Of a stretch of DNA of 64,000 nt, positions 33,657 to 44,698 are shown piece after piece (the stretch's first letter is position 1; the number at the start of each line of letters is the position of its first letter). Source of the DNA: Paraphysomonas bandaiensis (lineage: Eukaryota; Chrysophyceae); the NCBI GenBank assembly GCA_965644295.1, contig CBFFRP010000457.1, positions 1-64,000 of the forward strand, written 5' to 3'. Both the position numbers and the translations under genes were made by a program. The notes under the pieces are model-generated. The model made no database searches. It was not told where the DNA came from and was given only the letters and a program-made list of their open reading frames with translations.

Positions 33657-34990
33657 TGTCTATATTTGATATACTTTTGTGCTTAATAGTATGTGCATTG
33701 TGTGGTTTGTTCATTTTGACATTGAGTATCGTAATTGTGTCAATTTTTTATATGAAGCATTAGACATTAGAGTCTAGCTGTTAATACGTAATGTGGGTGT
33801 TTTTAATATTAAGTGTAATAACTCTGACAGCTGGTCGATTCCGGTTCCTGTGAAGTTAGTTATGCGCCCCAACTTGCTGTCGCTTCCAGTAAGCTCATTC
33901 TTGATTACCATTTATTCGAAATTCCGTCAATCAATCGGTGCGCGGCCCATGCGTGCAGAGTAGGCAGCAGCCCTCTACGTACTAATGTAATAAGAAGAGA
34001 AACTAAAATATGACAATTTAAGGCCAGGATAAACTTTACACTGTTATTATAATTTTACTCGACAGAGCTTTATGTTAAAGTATTATTAGCAGATCCGACC
34101 TCAACCTGTAACTTGTAACTCACTAGCACGAATTATCATATCCTACTACTATGTCACGCTACAAGAAGCTGCTTGTGCGTCGCCGCAAGCACCAAGGTGC
34201 AACCACTTTCGTTCTTGTATGGGAGGGAGAAGATCATCTTTTGAACGTGAGTCCTGGAAGTGCAGAAGAGCTTTATGCAGAGTAAACATATAAATTCAGT
34301 GTTACATGATAACTGCAATGCACCGTGTGTACTACAGAGCAAGTAGGGTAAACACAATGAACATAGCCCTTACAGGAGGATGAGCCGTTATTTTGCAGAA
34401 TGTATGCTCAGTGTTCATCCTATGAAGTGCTCCCGATAATCCAAGATAGCGTCTAACCCTCCTCGGCGATTGCACACTTGGACGTTCACTAGGTGGTATT
34501 TTCCACGCCAGTGGATGAAGTCTGTTTCGTATGTGTCTGCATCGTATACATGTATATTCTATTACTATTAACACACCAGTGCCTGACGATCGCGCATACC
34601 ACATTCATTATGGTGACATGGTGACTGTGTATTGCATTGTTCTTGCTTAATTAAGCCATGGCTTGAACAAACAAATGTTATCATTGCCTTGTAAGCTAAC
34701 TGAGCTCAGATTGGAGGTGAAGAGGTCTGAAGTGCACAACCCTTCTGCTACTTAGCAGGTTATTGGGAGCTAGTTTACACTTTGGTACAGTTTGTCGTGG
34801 TATGTATATTGTATATTAGTAGGTTCTAAGTAGTAATTGCCGTTAATTATTACTTCGTACTATGTTAATGCTAATACCGTCTTATTATAATTGAATACAT
34901 ACTTTGTCTTTTTATTCGTGATGCAGATCTTAATTATTGCTTGCTTTTATATTATTTCCTACGTTGCAATATATATTATACTGTGTTTAT
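33657..34990. other. intergenic region with dispersed repeat copy C
   Basis: No gene recognised. It contains dispersed repeat copy C at about 34138-34222; the rest is AT-rich. Confidence 0.5.
34138..34222 (-). repeat. dispersed repeat copy C (short)
   Basis: Reverse-strand copy limited to the core: GCTGCTTGTGCGTCGCCGCA followed by AGCACCAAGGTGCAACCACT, with the degenerate TATCCTACTACTATGTCACGC upstream. Shorter than the other copies. Confidence 0.7.
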
Positions 34991-34995
34991 TATTG

Positions 34996-35443
34996 TTAAT
35001 TATAGTACCTACAGGTCGTATTGGTATTATATTTTTGGTAGTACCTATAGATCCCAGATGGCTGTCCAGTTGGTTCGGTAAATGGTTGTTCACTAGGTTG
35101 ACCAGATGGCTCCTGTGGGTTGACATGATGGCTGTCCAGTAAGGATCCCAGATGGTTGTCCAGTGGGTTCACTAGATGGCTGTCCACTAATTGTCGGTTG
35201 CACTGAAGGTAAAGGGGTCGGGGCAGATGTGGGTTTCAAGTATTCATGGTAACTGGTTTGTGTGAGATAGAATGTTGTTAATATATTGATCGTACATAGC
35301 TCGGAAGGGTAGACACCTGTGAATATATTGTTCTGACCTCTTACACTTTGTAATTTAGTTAGACTGGAAAAAGAGTAGGGGAGCGGACCCGTTAAAGAAT
35401 TGCCATATAGAATGAGATAACTAAGAGAAGTCATCTGACCCAA
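34996..35443 (-). pseudogene. LRR / PSGQPT-repeat surface protein remnant
   Basis: On the minus strand a leucine-rich repeat segment (SLSYLILYGNSLTGPLPYSF, then LTKLQSVRGQNNIFTG) leads into a Pro-rich linker and repeats of the type SGQPSSEPTGQPSG. The repeats continue in another frame (EPSGQPSEQPFTEPTGQPSG), so a frameshift interrupts the gene. The 5' part is missing: upstream, at 35464, a crinkler-type fragment begins. PSGQPT-type repeats next to LRRs are characteristic of stramenopile surface proteins. Probably a broken gene. Confidence 0.6.
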
Positions 35444-35463
35444 TATATGATGAGAGGAGGGAT

Positions 35464-35572
35464 AGAAGAAGGTGATATCGAACGAAGAGATAGACTGGAA
35501 GCATATATTTCGGAACTCCAGAAGAAAGAAAACAGACTAGCAGATATTAGTATCCAAATCCCTCTATCTTAA
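35464..35572 (+). pseudogene. crinkler-type coiled-coil fragment 1
   Basis: The frame EGDIERRDRLEAYISELQKK...IQIPLS ends at TAA 35572. It matches the C-terminal half of the coiled-coil leader of the intact gene at 37211. It forms one arm of an inverted repeat with fragment 2. Confidence 0.7.
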
Positions 35573-35574
35573 CT

Positions 35575-35796
35575 TTATAGGATTTGGATACTAATATCTG
35601 CCAGTCTGTTTTCTTTCTTCTGGGGTTCCGACATATATTCTTCCAGTCTATCTCTTCGTTTGATATCACCTTCTGCTTTACCTTCCCTAAGACGAACTTC
35701 AGCTATCCTGAGACGAGCTATAGCTTCCCTGAGATCAGCTTTGATATCATTAACTTCTTCCTCGACAACATCAAGTTTGTTCTCAGGATTGTTCAT
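35575..35796 (-). pseudogene. crinkler-type coiled-coil leader, fragment 2
   Basis: 73 residues on the minus strand, from MNNPENKLDVVEEEVNDIKA to SIQIL. It covers the whole coiled-coil leader but has no kinase domain. Its 3' part is the near-perfect mirror of fragment 1; the two ends meet at about 35573. Confidence 0.7.
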
Positions 35797-35850
35797 TATA
35801 AGATGGTGATAATGATATGTTGAAGTAACTCTATATCATCGTCTTGTATA

Positions 35851-35950
35851 ATGAACAATCCTGAGAACGAACTCGATGCTATCGAGAAAGAAATCAATGA
35901 TACCAAAGCTGATCTCAGGGAAGCTAAAGCTCGTCTTAGGGAAGGTAAAG
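35851..35950 (+). pseudogene. crinkler-type coiled-coil leader, fragment 3
   Basis: MNNPENELDAIEKEINDTKA... on the plus strand, about 32 residues, then loss of similarity at about 35947 (GGTAAAGATTG). It is head-to-head with fragment 2. Confidence 0.65.
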
Positions 35951-36016
35951 ATTGTTGTCTTGTAATCTATTGAAGCATAATCTAAACATATTGCAGTATG
36001 TGTTGGGATTGAAGTC

Positions 36017-36232
36017 CCCTCTGGCTGGTAATGAGAGACAGACACACACACACAGGCTTCCACTTCACGGGATTGAGCAGCCCTCTGGCTGATAATGAGA
36101 GACAGACACACACACACAGGCTTCCACTTCACGGGGTTGAACACCCCTCTGGCTGATAATGAGAGACAGACAGACACACACAGGCTTCCACTTCACGGGA
36201 TTGAACACCCCTCTGGCTGATGCATAATGAGA
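36017..36232 (-). repeat. 64-bp minisatellite, four partial copies
   Basis: Unit CTCTGGCTGATAATGAGAGA plus a CA-rich stretch and CTTCCACTTCACGGGATTGA. Start positions 36019, 36083, 36147 and 36211 give a 64-bp period. The same unit is present in opposite orientation at 36640-37185. Confidence 0.9.
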
Positions 36233-36639
36233 GACTGCTTTGACCTGATTTGTTCATTGTTTATTTCCTTGAAAAGTCATTGTTTTTTCAGTGAAAAGTG
36301 AAAAAAGTGACTTTTTTATGGATAAATGATGACTTTTCAATGAAATAAACTATGAACAAATTGATAAAATACTGAATTCTAAAAAAAAACCGATCTACTC
36401 TGTATGTAAAACAAAAAGCAGGATTTTCGAGAGTTGTATAAAATAAAAAACCCTTAATTACAACAATTTCAAAGCTTTGCACTCATCTTCTATATGAAAA
36501 CCACACAACACAAAAAAAAAGAAGTGGGATCCGCTCTGGGACACGAGTGCACTGTGGCAACATGTCCATCTATACGGTACGGTACGGTACGTAGGAATTC
36601 CCGGATGGATTTTTTGATTCGAGATAGCTAAGAAGGAAG

Positions 36640-37185
36640 TGGAAGCCTGTGTGTGTGTGTCTCTCTCATTATCAGCCAGAGGGCTGCTCAATCCCGTGAA
36701 GTGGAAGCCTGTGTGTCTGTCTGTCTCTCATTATCAGCCAGAGGGCTGCTCAATCCCGTGAAGTGGAAGCCTGTGTGTCTGTCTGTCTCTCATTATCAGC
36801 CAGAGGGCTGCTCAATCCCGTGAAGTGGAAGCCTGTCTGTCTGTCTCTCATTATCAGCCAGAGGGCTGCTCAATCCCGTGAAGTGGAAGCCTGTCTGTCT
36901 GTCTGTCTCTCATTATCAGCCAGAGGGCTGCTCAATCCCGTGAAGTGGAAGCCTGTCTGTCTGTCTGTCTCTCATTATCAGCCAGAGGGGTGTTCAACCC
37001 CGTGAAGTGGAAGCCTGTGTGTCTGTCTGTCTCTCATTATCAGCCAGAGGGCTGCTCAATCCCGTGAAGTGGAAGCCTGTGTGTCTGTCTGTCTCTCATT
37101 ATCAGCCAGAGGGGTGTTCAACCCCGTGAAGTGGAAGCCTGTCTGTCTGTCTCTCATTATCAGCCAGAGGGGGGTTCAATCCCGA
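36640..37185 (+). repeat. about 62-66-bp minisatellite, about nine copies, inverted relative to 36.0 kb
   Basis: Unit GTGGAAGCCTGTCTGTCTGT, then CTCTCATTATCAGCCAGAGG and GCTGCTCAATCCCGTGAA. Length differences come from the number of GTCT repeats. The array ends about 25 bp before the intact crinkler-like gene. Confidence 0.93.
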
Positions 37186-37210
37186 CAATCTTTAGATCCA
37201 TATAAAGTTA

Positions 37211-38917
37211 ATGATGAACAATGATATCGAGAAAGAGATTAATGAAAATAAAGCTTGTCTCAGGGAAGCTGAAGATGATCTAAGAGAAGCTGAAGATGAT
37301 CTCAGAGAAGCTGAAGCTGATCTCGGTGAAGCTGAAGCAGAAGGTGATATCAAACGAAGAGATAGACTGGAAGCAACATATTTGAATATCCAGAGGTATA
37401 TTACGGAAATCCAGAGGTATATTACGGAACTCCGGAAGGAAGAAAATAGATTGGCGAATAGTATCCAAATCCCTCTATCTTCCTTACGTATCTCCAAGAA
37501 TGTGGAAGTAACCGAAAAATGCCAAAATTCTTCTTCCACGTTTTGTAACAGTGCGCCAAGTGGTTTTGGCTTTCTGCCCACATCAGTTAGATTTGACCCC
37601 ACTTATTATAAGTTGGAGCAGAGTTTACATAGTCGTCTGGTTCCAACTGATGAAGAAGTGTCAAAAGCCCCTCGACTAAGACTTTATGGAGAGAAAATGG
37701 GACTGCAAACATGGGGTGAAACTGAATCCGGTGGAGTGCATCAGCAATTTTCAGCTGTGGAGTGTATGTATAAAGGTGTTGAGGACAATGGACAAACACA
37801 GCTGGGCTCCCGGGGACTTGCTGATGGTATTGCTGCCCCCACCTCTTACGAATATTCTCATCATCGCTTTGGGCAATATACCTTGTCTGACATTGAACAT
37901 AAAAGCGCAGCATCGTCCGCGATGCCCGCAGTGGCGCAAGCTGCAGTAACTGCAACTAATTTTGCAATGAAATTGTTAAGCGACGGCGTTCCGAGTAGTG
38001 AATGCATAATTCCAGTCATTGGTAATACCGGTTTATCATTTGTTGCCGGAGTGACTATTGTACTGGACGCGTCCTTCCCGACGTATATCCCCCTCAGCAA
38101 ACACTTGGACCTCTCGGATCCAGTGGAGAGGCAGATTGCCTCCGCCTATATCACGAAAGCTAGTGCACACTGCGAGAAACTCTTCGAATTACTCCAGAAC
38201 ATTAAACTTTCAAGTGTTGTGCTTGCACCTCTTCGGCTTGATGTTGATGGTACATACTATATTAAGACGTTGTCTCGTGATGTGTATAAACGTGGGTTGG
38301 GTTTGTTTGCCGTGCACAATGCAGATCATCTTGACATAGAGAAGGGCATTCACCACATGATCGAATCTCTTAACCTGGTGTACGCATCTCCCGAGTCTCG
38401 CCCCTTCGCGGAGTATCCGTTGTCTATTCGTACACCTGATAACGCGTCTGACGGGTGTTATCAGCTAATATACAGAGACCTGACGAAGCTTGGTTTCCGG
38501 ATTGGAGCCCCAAATCGAATCACAAACGAAGATGTTTATGATTTATATGTGAAAGCCTTGACTGAAGCGGTTGAGAGCATTCACAGAGCCGGGGTGATTC
38601 ATGTGGACCTTTACCTGTCTAATGTTATGTGGCTACATAATGAAGACGCTGGTGTGGTCGAGATTAAAATTATTGACTGGGATGCATCTCATTGCCTTGA
38701 CGAAGGAAGATTCGTGGAAAATGTTGAAACGGCTATAATTGGTCATGTTGGAATTGAGCATTTACATTTTGGAGTTGAGCATGATCACCTCTTCCTTGCG
38801 GTGCTTTCCTTGGATAAGGATAAATATATAGGATGGGAATGCTTGGCCAGCAACCAGAAAGATAGGATAGACACTGCGTTTAGAGGCCTGTTAGGGATTG
38901 CCCTACATAACGTTTAG
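37211..38917 (+). CDS. crinkler-like protein: coiled-coil leader plus kinase-like domain
   Basis: 568 residues, single exon, from ATG 37211. Residues 1-90 form a charged coiled coil with repeats of the phrase LREAEDD, then GDIKRRDRLEA and LRKEENRLA; this short leader is the multi-copy module seen at 35.4-35.95 kb. After a linker of about 100 residues comes a kinase-fold domain. The catalytic loop is IHRAGVIHVDLYLSNVMW (D and N present) and the metal-binding motif is IKIIDWD (DWD for DFG). No signal peptide or obvious LXLFLAK motif is seen. Coiled-coil leader plus kinase resembles crinkler (CRN) family proteins of oomycetes and other protists, where the C-terminal domain is swapped. Role (host effector or inter-strain conflict) is inferred only. 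Confidence 0.65.
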   Translation: MMNNDIEKEINENKACLREAEDDLREAEDDLREAEADLGEAEAEGDIKRRDRLEATYLNIQRYITEIQRYITELRKEENRLANSIQIPLSSLRISKNVEVTEKCQNSSSTFCNSAPSGFGFLPTSVRFDPTYYKLEQSLHSRLVPTDEEVSKAPRLRLYGEKMGLQTWGETESGGVHQQFSAVECMYKGVEDNGQTQLGSRGLADGIAAPTSYEYSHHRFGQYTLSDIEHKSAASSAMPAVAQAAVTATNFAMKLLSDGVPSSECIIPVIGNTGLSFVAGVTIVLDASFPTYIPLSKHLDLSDPVERQIASAYITKASAHCEKLFELLQNIKLSSVVLAPLRLDVDGTYYIKTLSRDVYKRGLGLFAVHNADHLDIEKGIHHMIESLNLVYASPESRPFAEYPLSIRTPDNASDGCYQLIYRDLTKLGFRIGAPNRITNEDVYDLYVKALTEAVESIHRAGVIHVDLYLSNVMWLHNEDAGVVEIKIIDWDASHCLDEGRFVENVETAIIGHVGIEHLHFGVEHDHLFLAVLSLDKDKYIGWECLASNQKDRIDTAFRGLLGIALHNV

Positions 38918-40121
38918 AGTTTGATTTAACACATAGGTTCTATTTTTGCATTTTTCGTAGTAGCTTCGTAGTCAGCTTTGTCTATCATTCGATATCTAAT
39001 TCCCCACACCAGTATGCTGCAGTTGAGCTGAATCCTTTTAGTAGGTTTGTGTGAATGGAATCGAATCCCTTTAGTAGGTTTGTGTGAATGATGATCATAC
39101 TATTTTCGGTGTAATAACCTAGTCAAAGCAATAAATGACTCAACCTTGTCAATTATAGTATTAAACCTAGTCATGATTTGTACTCGCATATAGCTACGCA
39201 TTTCAGAAGCAGGTGAGTAGAACGAATGCAATATACAATATACATCAGGTATATAGCAGCATAGGCAGGACTCCATCGCTCTCTCCAATGCTGAAGTAGG
39301 CTGGTAGACTATTCTTTCTCTCAACACAATCCTCATGCATGTCCTTCAGTTACTTTTGAAAACATCGATGAAATCTTACTCTGAAACTGAAATATACTGA
39401 CCGTATAAGATCGAGATATCTAATATTGTATGGAGATGATGGGTAGATGAGACAACATGAATTTGGCGATTGACAACTTATTGCTCATAAGTTTATTATA
39501 TGTTACATTATCTTTCTAACTTATAATCTAAGCATAGAGTGAAAGTATTGTTCAGTTATATGTCAATCTCCATCATGGTAGCGTTTGACTGTTACTAATC
39601 AGATCTATTTGGAGATGATGACTGAACATATACCTCTATAGTGACTTTCTGCAGCAGTGCTTGAGGAACAAGCTGTGAGACTGCCCATAGTACGTACACC
39701 GTGTAAATGTGCTTTCCATGCAGTCAGATGGATGTGTCTATGGCTTCTTTACCGTTATTCTATGCCTCTGTGTGGTGCATATGTCCATTTCCAATTAATG
39801 GTGACTAAGGGTTGCCATAGACCGTCTCTGTCTGGAAGACGGACCTATATATCACCTGTCATGACTGTACGTACTGATTACATGATTTTACGGTACCTTC
39901 CATTCGATCATCACACTGTGTGGACCCTCGTACTGATACTGCACAGTCAATATACTATATCGCCTCGTACTCGATATCGACAATTGAGGAAGCAGTGGTC
40001 TTTAGCGAGTACAATGGTAATGCATCTCTGGACATATTGTTCAATTATCGTGATAATCTACACGCTTATAAGTATGTTCGGTATGTGTGCTGCAATCACA
40101 TAAAGATAAGAACAGTTGAAT
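38918..40121. other. intergenic region with transposon fragment
   Basis: No supported gene. 39093-39176 is a fragment of the MULE-like element's left end, with CCTAGTCAAAGC and AGTATTAAACCTAGTCAT. The rest leads into the tetranucleotide array and is AT-rich. Confidence 0.5.
39093..39176 (+). repeat. fragment of the CTAGTCA-type transposon
   Basis: TTTTCGGTGTAATAACCTAG continuing through AAATGACTCAACC and ATAGTATTAAACCTAGTC matches 43310-43385 inside the 1234-bp element, with a few substitutions. Confidence 0.8.
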
Positions 40122-40126
40122 GTATG

Positions 40127-40160
<34 letters not shown>

Positions 40161-41099
40161 TGTATGTATGTATGTATGTATGTATGTATGTATGTATGTA
40201 TGTATGTATGTATGTATGTATGTATGTATGTATGTATGTATGTATGTATGTATGTATGTATGTATGTATGTATGTATGTATGTATGTATGTATGTATGTA
40301 TGTATGTATGTATGTATGTATGTATGTATGTATGTATGTATGTATGTATGTATGTATGTATGTATGTATGTATGTATGTATGTATGTATGTATGTATGTA
40401 TGTACATATGCAAGTGTGTATGTATGTATGTATGTATGTATGTATGTATGTATGTATGTATGTATGTATGTATGTATGTATGTATGTATGTATGTATGTA
40501 TGTATGTATGTATGTATGTATGTATGTATGTATGTATGTATGTATGTATGTATGTATGTATGTATGTATGTATGTATGTATGTATGTATGTATGTATGTA
40601 TGTATGTATGTATGTATGTATGTACATATGCAAGTGTGTATGTATGTATGTATGTATGTATGTATGTATGTATGTATGTATGTATGTATGTATGTATGTA
40701 TGTATGTATGTATGTATGTATGTATGTATGTATGTATGTATGTATGTATGTATGTATGTATGTATGTATGTATGTATGTATGTATGTATGTATGTATGTA
40801 TGTATGTATGTATGTATGTATGTATGTATGTATGCATGTATGTATGTATGTATGTATGTATGTATGTATGTATGTATGTATGTATGTATGTATGTATGTA
40901 TGTATGTATGTATGTATGTATGTATGTATGTATGTATGTATGTATGTATGTATGTATGTAGGTATGTATGTATGTATGTATGTATGTATGTATGTATGTA
41001 TGTATGTATGTATGTATGTATGTATGTATGTATGTATGTATGTATGTATGTATGTATGTATGTATGTATGTATGTATGTATGTATGTATGTATGTATGT
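40122..41099. repeat. (TATG)n array upstream of the EF-hand gene
   Basis: About 980 bp, nearly pure. A variant block TGTACATATGCAAGTGTGTA occurs at 40401 and again at 40621, exactly 220 bp (55 units) apart, so part of the array was duplicated as a segment. It ends 66 bp before the start codon. Confidence 0.98.
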
Positions 41100-41165
41100 T
41101 GGTGTTGTTATGTGGTTATTCATATCTTATATATGTTCATATCACTCTGTACATCTTAATCCACA

Positions 41166-42681
41166 ATGGGTATAACATCAAGTAAACCTCCACCAGTATC
41201 TAATGTCTATCAAACAATAAAAATCTTAAATTCACATAAAAAAGAGTTTTCATTAATTGGCTTACATGAAAGTGATGTAGGTCACTTATATGGTACATTT
41301 GCAGCTATTGATTTGGATTCTTCCCTTGAAATTGAATTAGATGAATTTTTATCATATATAAAAACTGAAAATACTCATTTTACACAAGAAATTTTTCGTA
41401 TTTTTGATTGTAATCATAATACAAAAATGGATCCATATGAATTTATTGTATCATTATGGAATTTTTGTACAATGAGTCATAATAATATCGGTAATTTTTA
41501 TATATATATCTCTAAATCAATTCATTTAACTATATTTTTATAGCAATGTTTGTATTTGAATTATATGATAATGATGATAGTGGATATTTGGATAAGATAG
41601 AGATGGAACGGATATTAAAAGATACATATGGGGCTGATTTTGATTCCAGTCCAACTGCGAAGAAGTATGGTATATGTATAGTAGTATGGTATATGTATAT
41701 ATGTATGTATGTATATATATATATGTATATGTAGAAGTGTGGTATACGTATATAGAAGTATGGCGTATGTATGTGAGTATATACATATGAGTGTATGTAT
41801 ATATGTATGTAGGTATATGTTTTCCTCATGTTACTATATATGCGCAGGTTTTTATCTAAAATTGAAGAGAAAGGACGAAAATCAATGACTGCTGAATACT
41901 TTTTACAGTTAACAAAAAAAAATAGTGCTGTATTATATCCTGCATATGTTCTACAGTCTAAAATACGTGAAGAAGTAGTTGGTGATTTATTTTGGACACG
42001 ACTAACGGCTAAGCGTGAAGATATGTTTGGATCTACATATATACCTGTTGATATTATTCTCCAGTATCATGGGAATAAGAAGGAGATTAGTTTACATTAT
42101 TCGAAACGGGAAAAGAAGCGTGATATGTGAGTGTATTGATATGCTTCAGTGCTATGTGTATATATACATAGTGTATTCCTGTATATTCCAACTGTAGTCC
42201 TGACTGTTGCTTACTTAAATTATATATAATATAAACAGAAAGAGACAGAAGACAAAAGAAGAGGCAGCTCTTGCGGCTGCTGAGATTGATGTGTATGTGC
42301 ATTCATCTCTCAAGCTGCCTTGTCTCATATTGCGTTTTATTCAGAGTGGGGTACAATCAGAAACGCCGTGTGTCTGTACTCACGAAACTCTATACGTATG
42401 TAAACTCTGATCTAATGGAATCTTCGTATTGATATTCGTGCTATAGTGGGTCACAAACAGTTGGTCGCCGGATGAGTCAACTTATCAAAACTAAAGAGAA
42501 AGGACTGTATAAAAAAGGCCAGGGATCTCCGCCAAAGAAATCTAGTAGTAAAGGGAAAGTGTAAGTATATGTTTGTAAGCTGAAATAGGGATGCTCGTAC
42601 GGCATGGTAAAATCACTGTCTGTCACACTATATAACTACAGACATTTACTCTTTGTATGTTATAGTGGTGCCTCCTCATGA
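41166..42681 (+). CDS. EF-hand calcium-binding protein with basic C-terminal tail
   Basis: Seven exons: 41166-41490, 41544-41664, 41848-42126, 42239-42292, 42345-42395, 42447-42560 and 42666-42681. All GT-AG in consistent phase, giving 319 residues. MGITSSK is a good N-myristoylation start. Three EF-hand-like segments are visible: a degenerate IDLDSSLEIELDEF, FDCNHNTKMDPYEF, and the canonical YDNDDSGYLDKIEM. A helical domain with YPAYVLQSKIREEVVGDLFW follows. The last 90 residues are very basic (KRQKTKEEAALAAAE, QKRRVSVLTKLYT, KKGQGSPPKKSSSKGKV). Calcineurin-B/CBL-like sensors are the nearest recognised architecture; the basic tail is unusual. It may be a membrane-associated calcium sensor. 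Confidence 0.8.
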
Positions 42682-43248
42682 TGAAATCGTTAGCTCGAAG
42701 GGCACAGGCATCTAGGGCGTGTAATGTTTTGGATGACATGTTATCTGTAACCAGACTGTATGTATGTGAAGAATGTATAGACTGCTGCAGTCGCTGTGGA
42801 TTTATTAGTCCTGAGATATTCTACTGTGTGTATATTGCGAGAATATATATGGAGTAAATATTACTTGCTATGCAAGTGTGTAATATATATGTATTTATAT
42901 ATAATAATTGAGATTTGTCAGTGTTGCAGCTGCTATGTGAGTGCTAGTTTGGAATTTCATGCAGATTTAATTATACTGCTATGCATCATTGAGAATTCAC
43001 CCCGTTCGTGTATCAAGTATCAATATATTTAAGCGTCTATTGTAGATTCTACTTCTTACTACTGTAGTTAAATAGTAAATAGTGCTTAGCCACCACAGCT
43101 TGGCGCTCGGGGACAAAGAGAACTACAATGGTATATAATATATATTTTAGTATTTATTTCGTGGTAGCATTCGGATATGTAAAGTAAGTTAAATTACGAC
43201 AATGATGCTAGTATTCATGGTAAACCCATAGTAATTAGCGCATATTCG
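42682..43248. other. intergenic, nothing recognised
   Basis: AT-rich sequence between the EF-hand gene and the transposon insertion. No ORF with supporting features. Confidence 0.5.
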
Positions 43249-43257
43249 TTTAAAATT

Positions 43258-44491
43258 GGGATATATTATTCAACCTAGTCAATTTGGTGGAATTTCCTAG
43301 TCATTCCATTTTCGGTGTAAAAACCTAGTCAAAGCCATAAATGACTCAACCTAGCCAAATATAGTATTAAGCCTAGTCGTTCTTATATCCATTGATTACA
43401 CATTGCGACTGTCTAAGATACGTGCACACACCACACAACATATTGATGGCTCGTAGAGCATCACAACAAGCATAACAATTCATTCATATCTACATATCTA
43501 CATATCTACATAACAGTGTATGTGTATGTATATGCAGCATATCTGTATAGCTTATTAGTGTACGATGGGTCTCTTATCAGTGTTATGAGGAAGAGGAGTG
43601 GTCAGTGTAGCTGTACTGTGGACATACCCCCATGAATATACGTAGACACACACCTGGAGATCTTCATACGCTATGAGTGAGATCGCTTACCCTCCTTCAG
43701 CGACTTGCTTGTTGAATGAGCGACTGCTTTGACTTCCAGGAGGGCATGAATACCCCATGTTTCTAGACCGATTAAGAAAAAAGAGGGGTTTTCATGTCAA
43801 AGTCTGTGTATTCGTAAAAACAACATCACTGAATTGGACTGCCTTTCCAGGAGCAGATCAAACGATGAGGAGTCTGTCGTACAGTGGAGCCCTTTAATCT
43901 CTCTGCCACGGGATGGATCACTGGCAGTCTCCCTCAGTAGTCTCTTAATCACCTGTACACTACAGTGGTTGTGACCTGTACTTTACAGTGGTTATGATAT
44001 GTACATTACTGTGGTTGTGGGACAATAGCCGCTGTTGGCCTTACTGACTATCCGTACATCCCTTGCGAGGTATGTGCGAGACATATATTCTCTAGTATAT
44101 ATATTTACAATCTTGTGAGTGCTAATCATTGTGTTATGTACTATCATAGGTACCTCAGTACTACTAATGTCCTCGATTGTGGAGCAATAGCCCCCTACTA
44201 TATTTTTTCTCTGTGCAACTGCGTTTCACTGTTGCCTATAGGTGCACATCACTTGGGAGGTGTGTACGAGATATATATTGTCCTGTACATATCTTAATGT
44301 TATCGTCAGGGAACTTTATTGTCAAGCTCCATTATGCCTGAAAGGATTTGCGGCATTCCACCTAGTCATTGTAAAGTTAAAAATCTAATTATTTAATGAC
44401 TAGGTTTTTCAACCTTTTGACTAGGTTTTTACTCCAATTTTGGTGTGACTAGGAAATTCCACCAAATTGACTAGGTCGAAAAATAGATCCC
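43258..44491. mobile_element. 1234-bp non-autonomous MULE-like transposon with CTAGTCA subterminal repeats
   Basis: A perfect 9-bp target duplication TTTAAAATT flanks it at 43249-43257 and 44492-44500. The inverted ends begin GGGATATATTATTCAACCTA on the left and GGGATCTATTTTTCGACCTA on the right (reverse complement). Both continue TAGTCAATTTGGTGGAATTT and CCTAGTCA. Each end carries several copies of CTAGTCA, which are candidate transposase-binding sites. There is no transposase ORF inside. Nine-base duplications with long inverted ends suit the Mutator superfamily. Confidence 0.85.
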
Positions 44492-44698
44492 TTTAAAATT
44501 TACCATTATTTAAGTATATTGTATGTGGCTAAACAGTCTTTCAATCGCTCAATGACATATTTAACCCATTATAAGGCACGGTTACACTCTATTCGTGTTG
44601 CTGCATATCCAAAGTCCCTATTGCATCAACATCGACACAGATAAACCAAATAGCCTATTGCACACAGTAGCTAGCCGGATATCCGGGTTCAACTAGTG

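Noticed and set aside
34154-34604. Minus ORFs around 34.2-34.6 kb
   Set aside because: Overlap the dispersed repeat and show no domain or codon signal.
36763-37005. ORF over the 64-bp minisatellite (CLSLSARGLLNPVKW)
   Set aside because: Repeat-driven frame; changes phase with GTCT number and lacks support.
39657-40103. 148-residue plus ORF
   Set aside because: No recognisable motif; lies in the promoter-side region of the EF-hand gene and runs toward the array.
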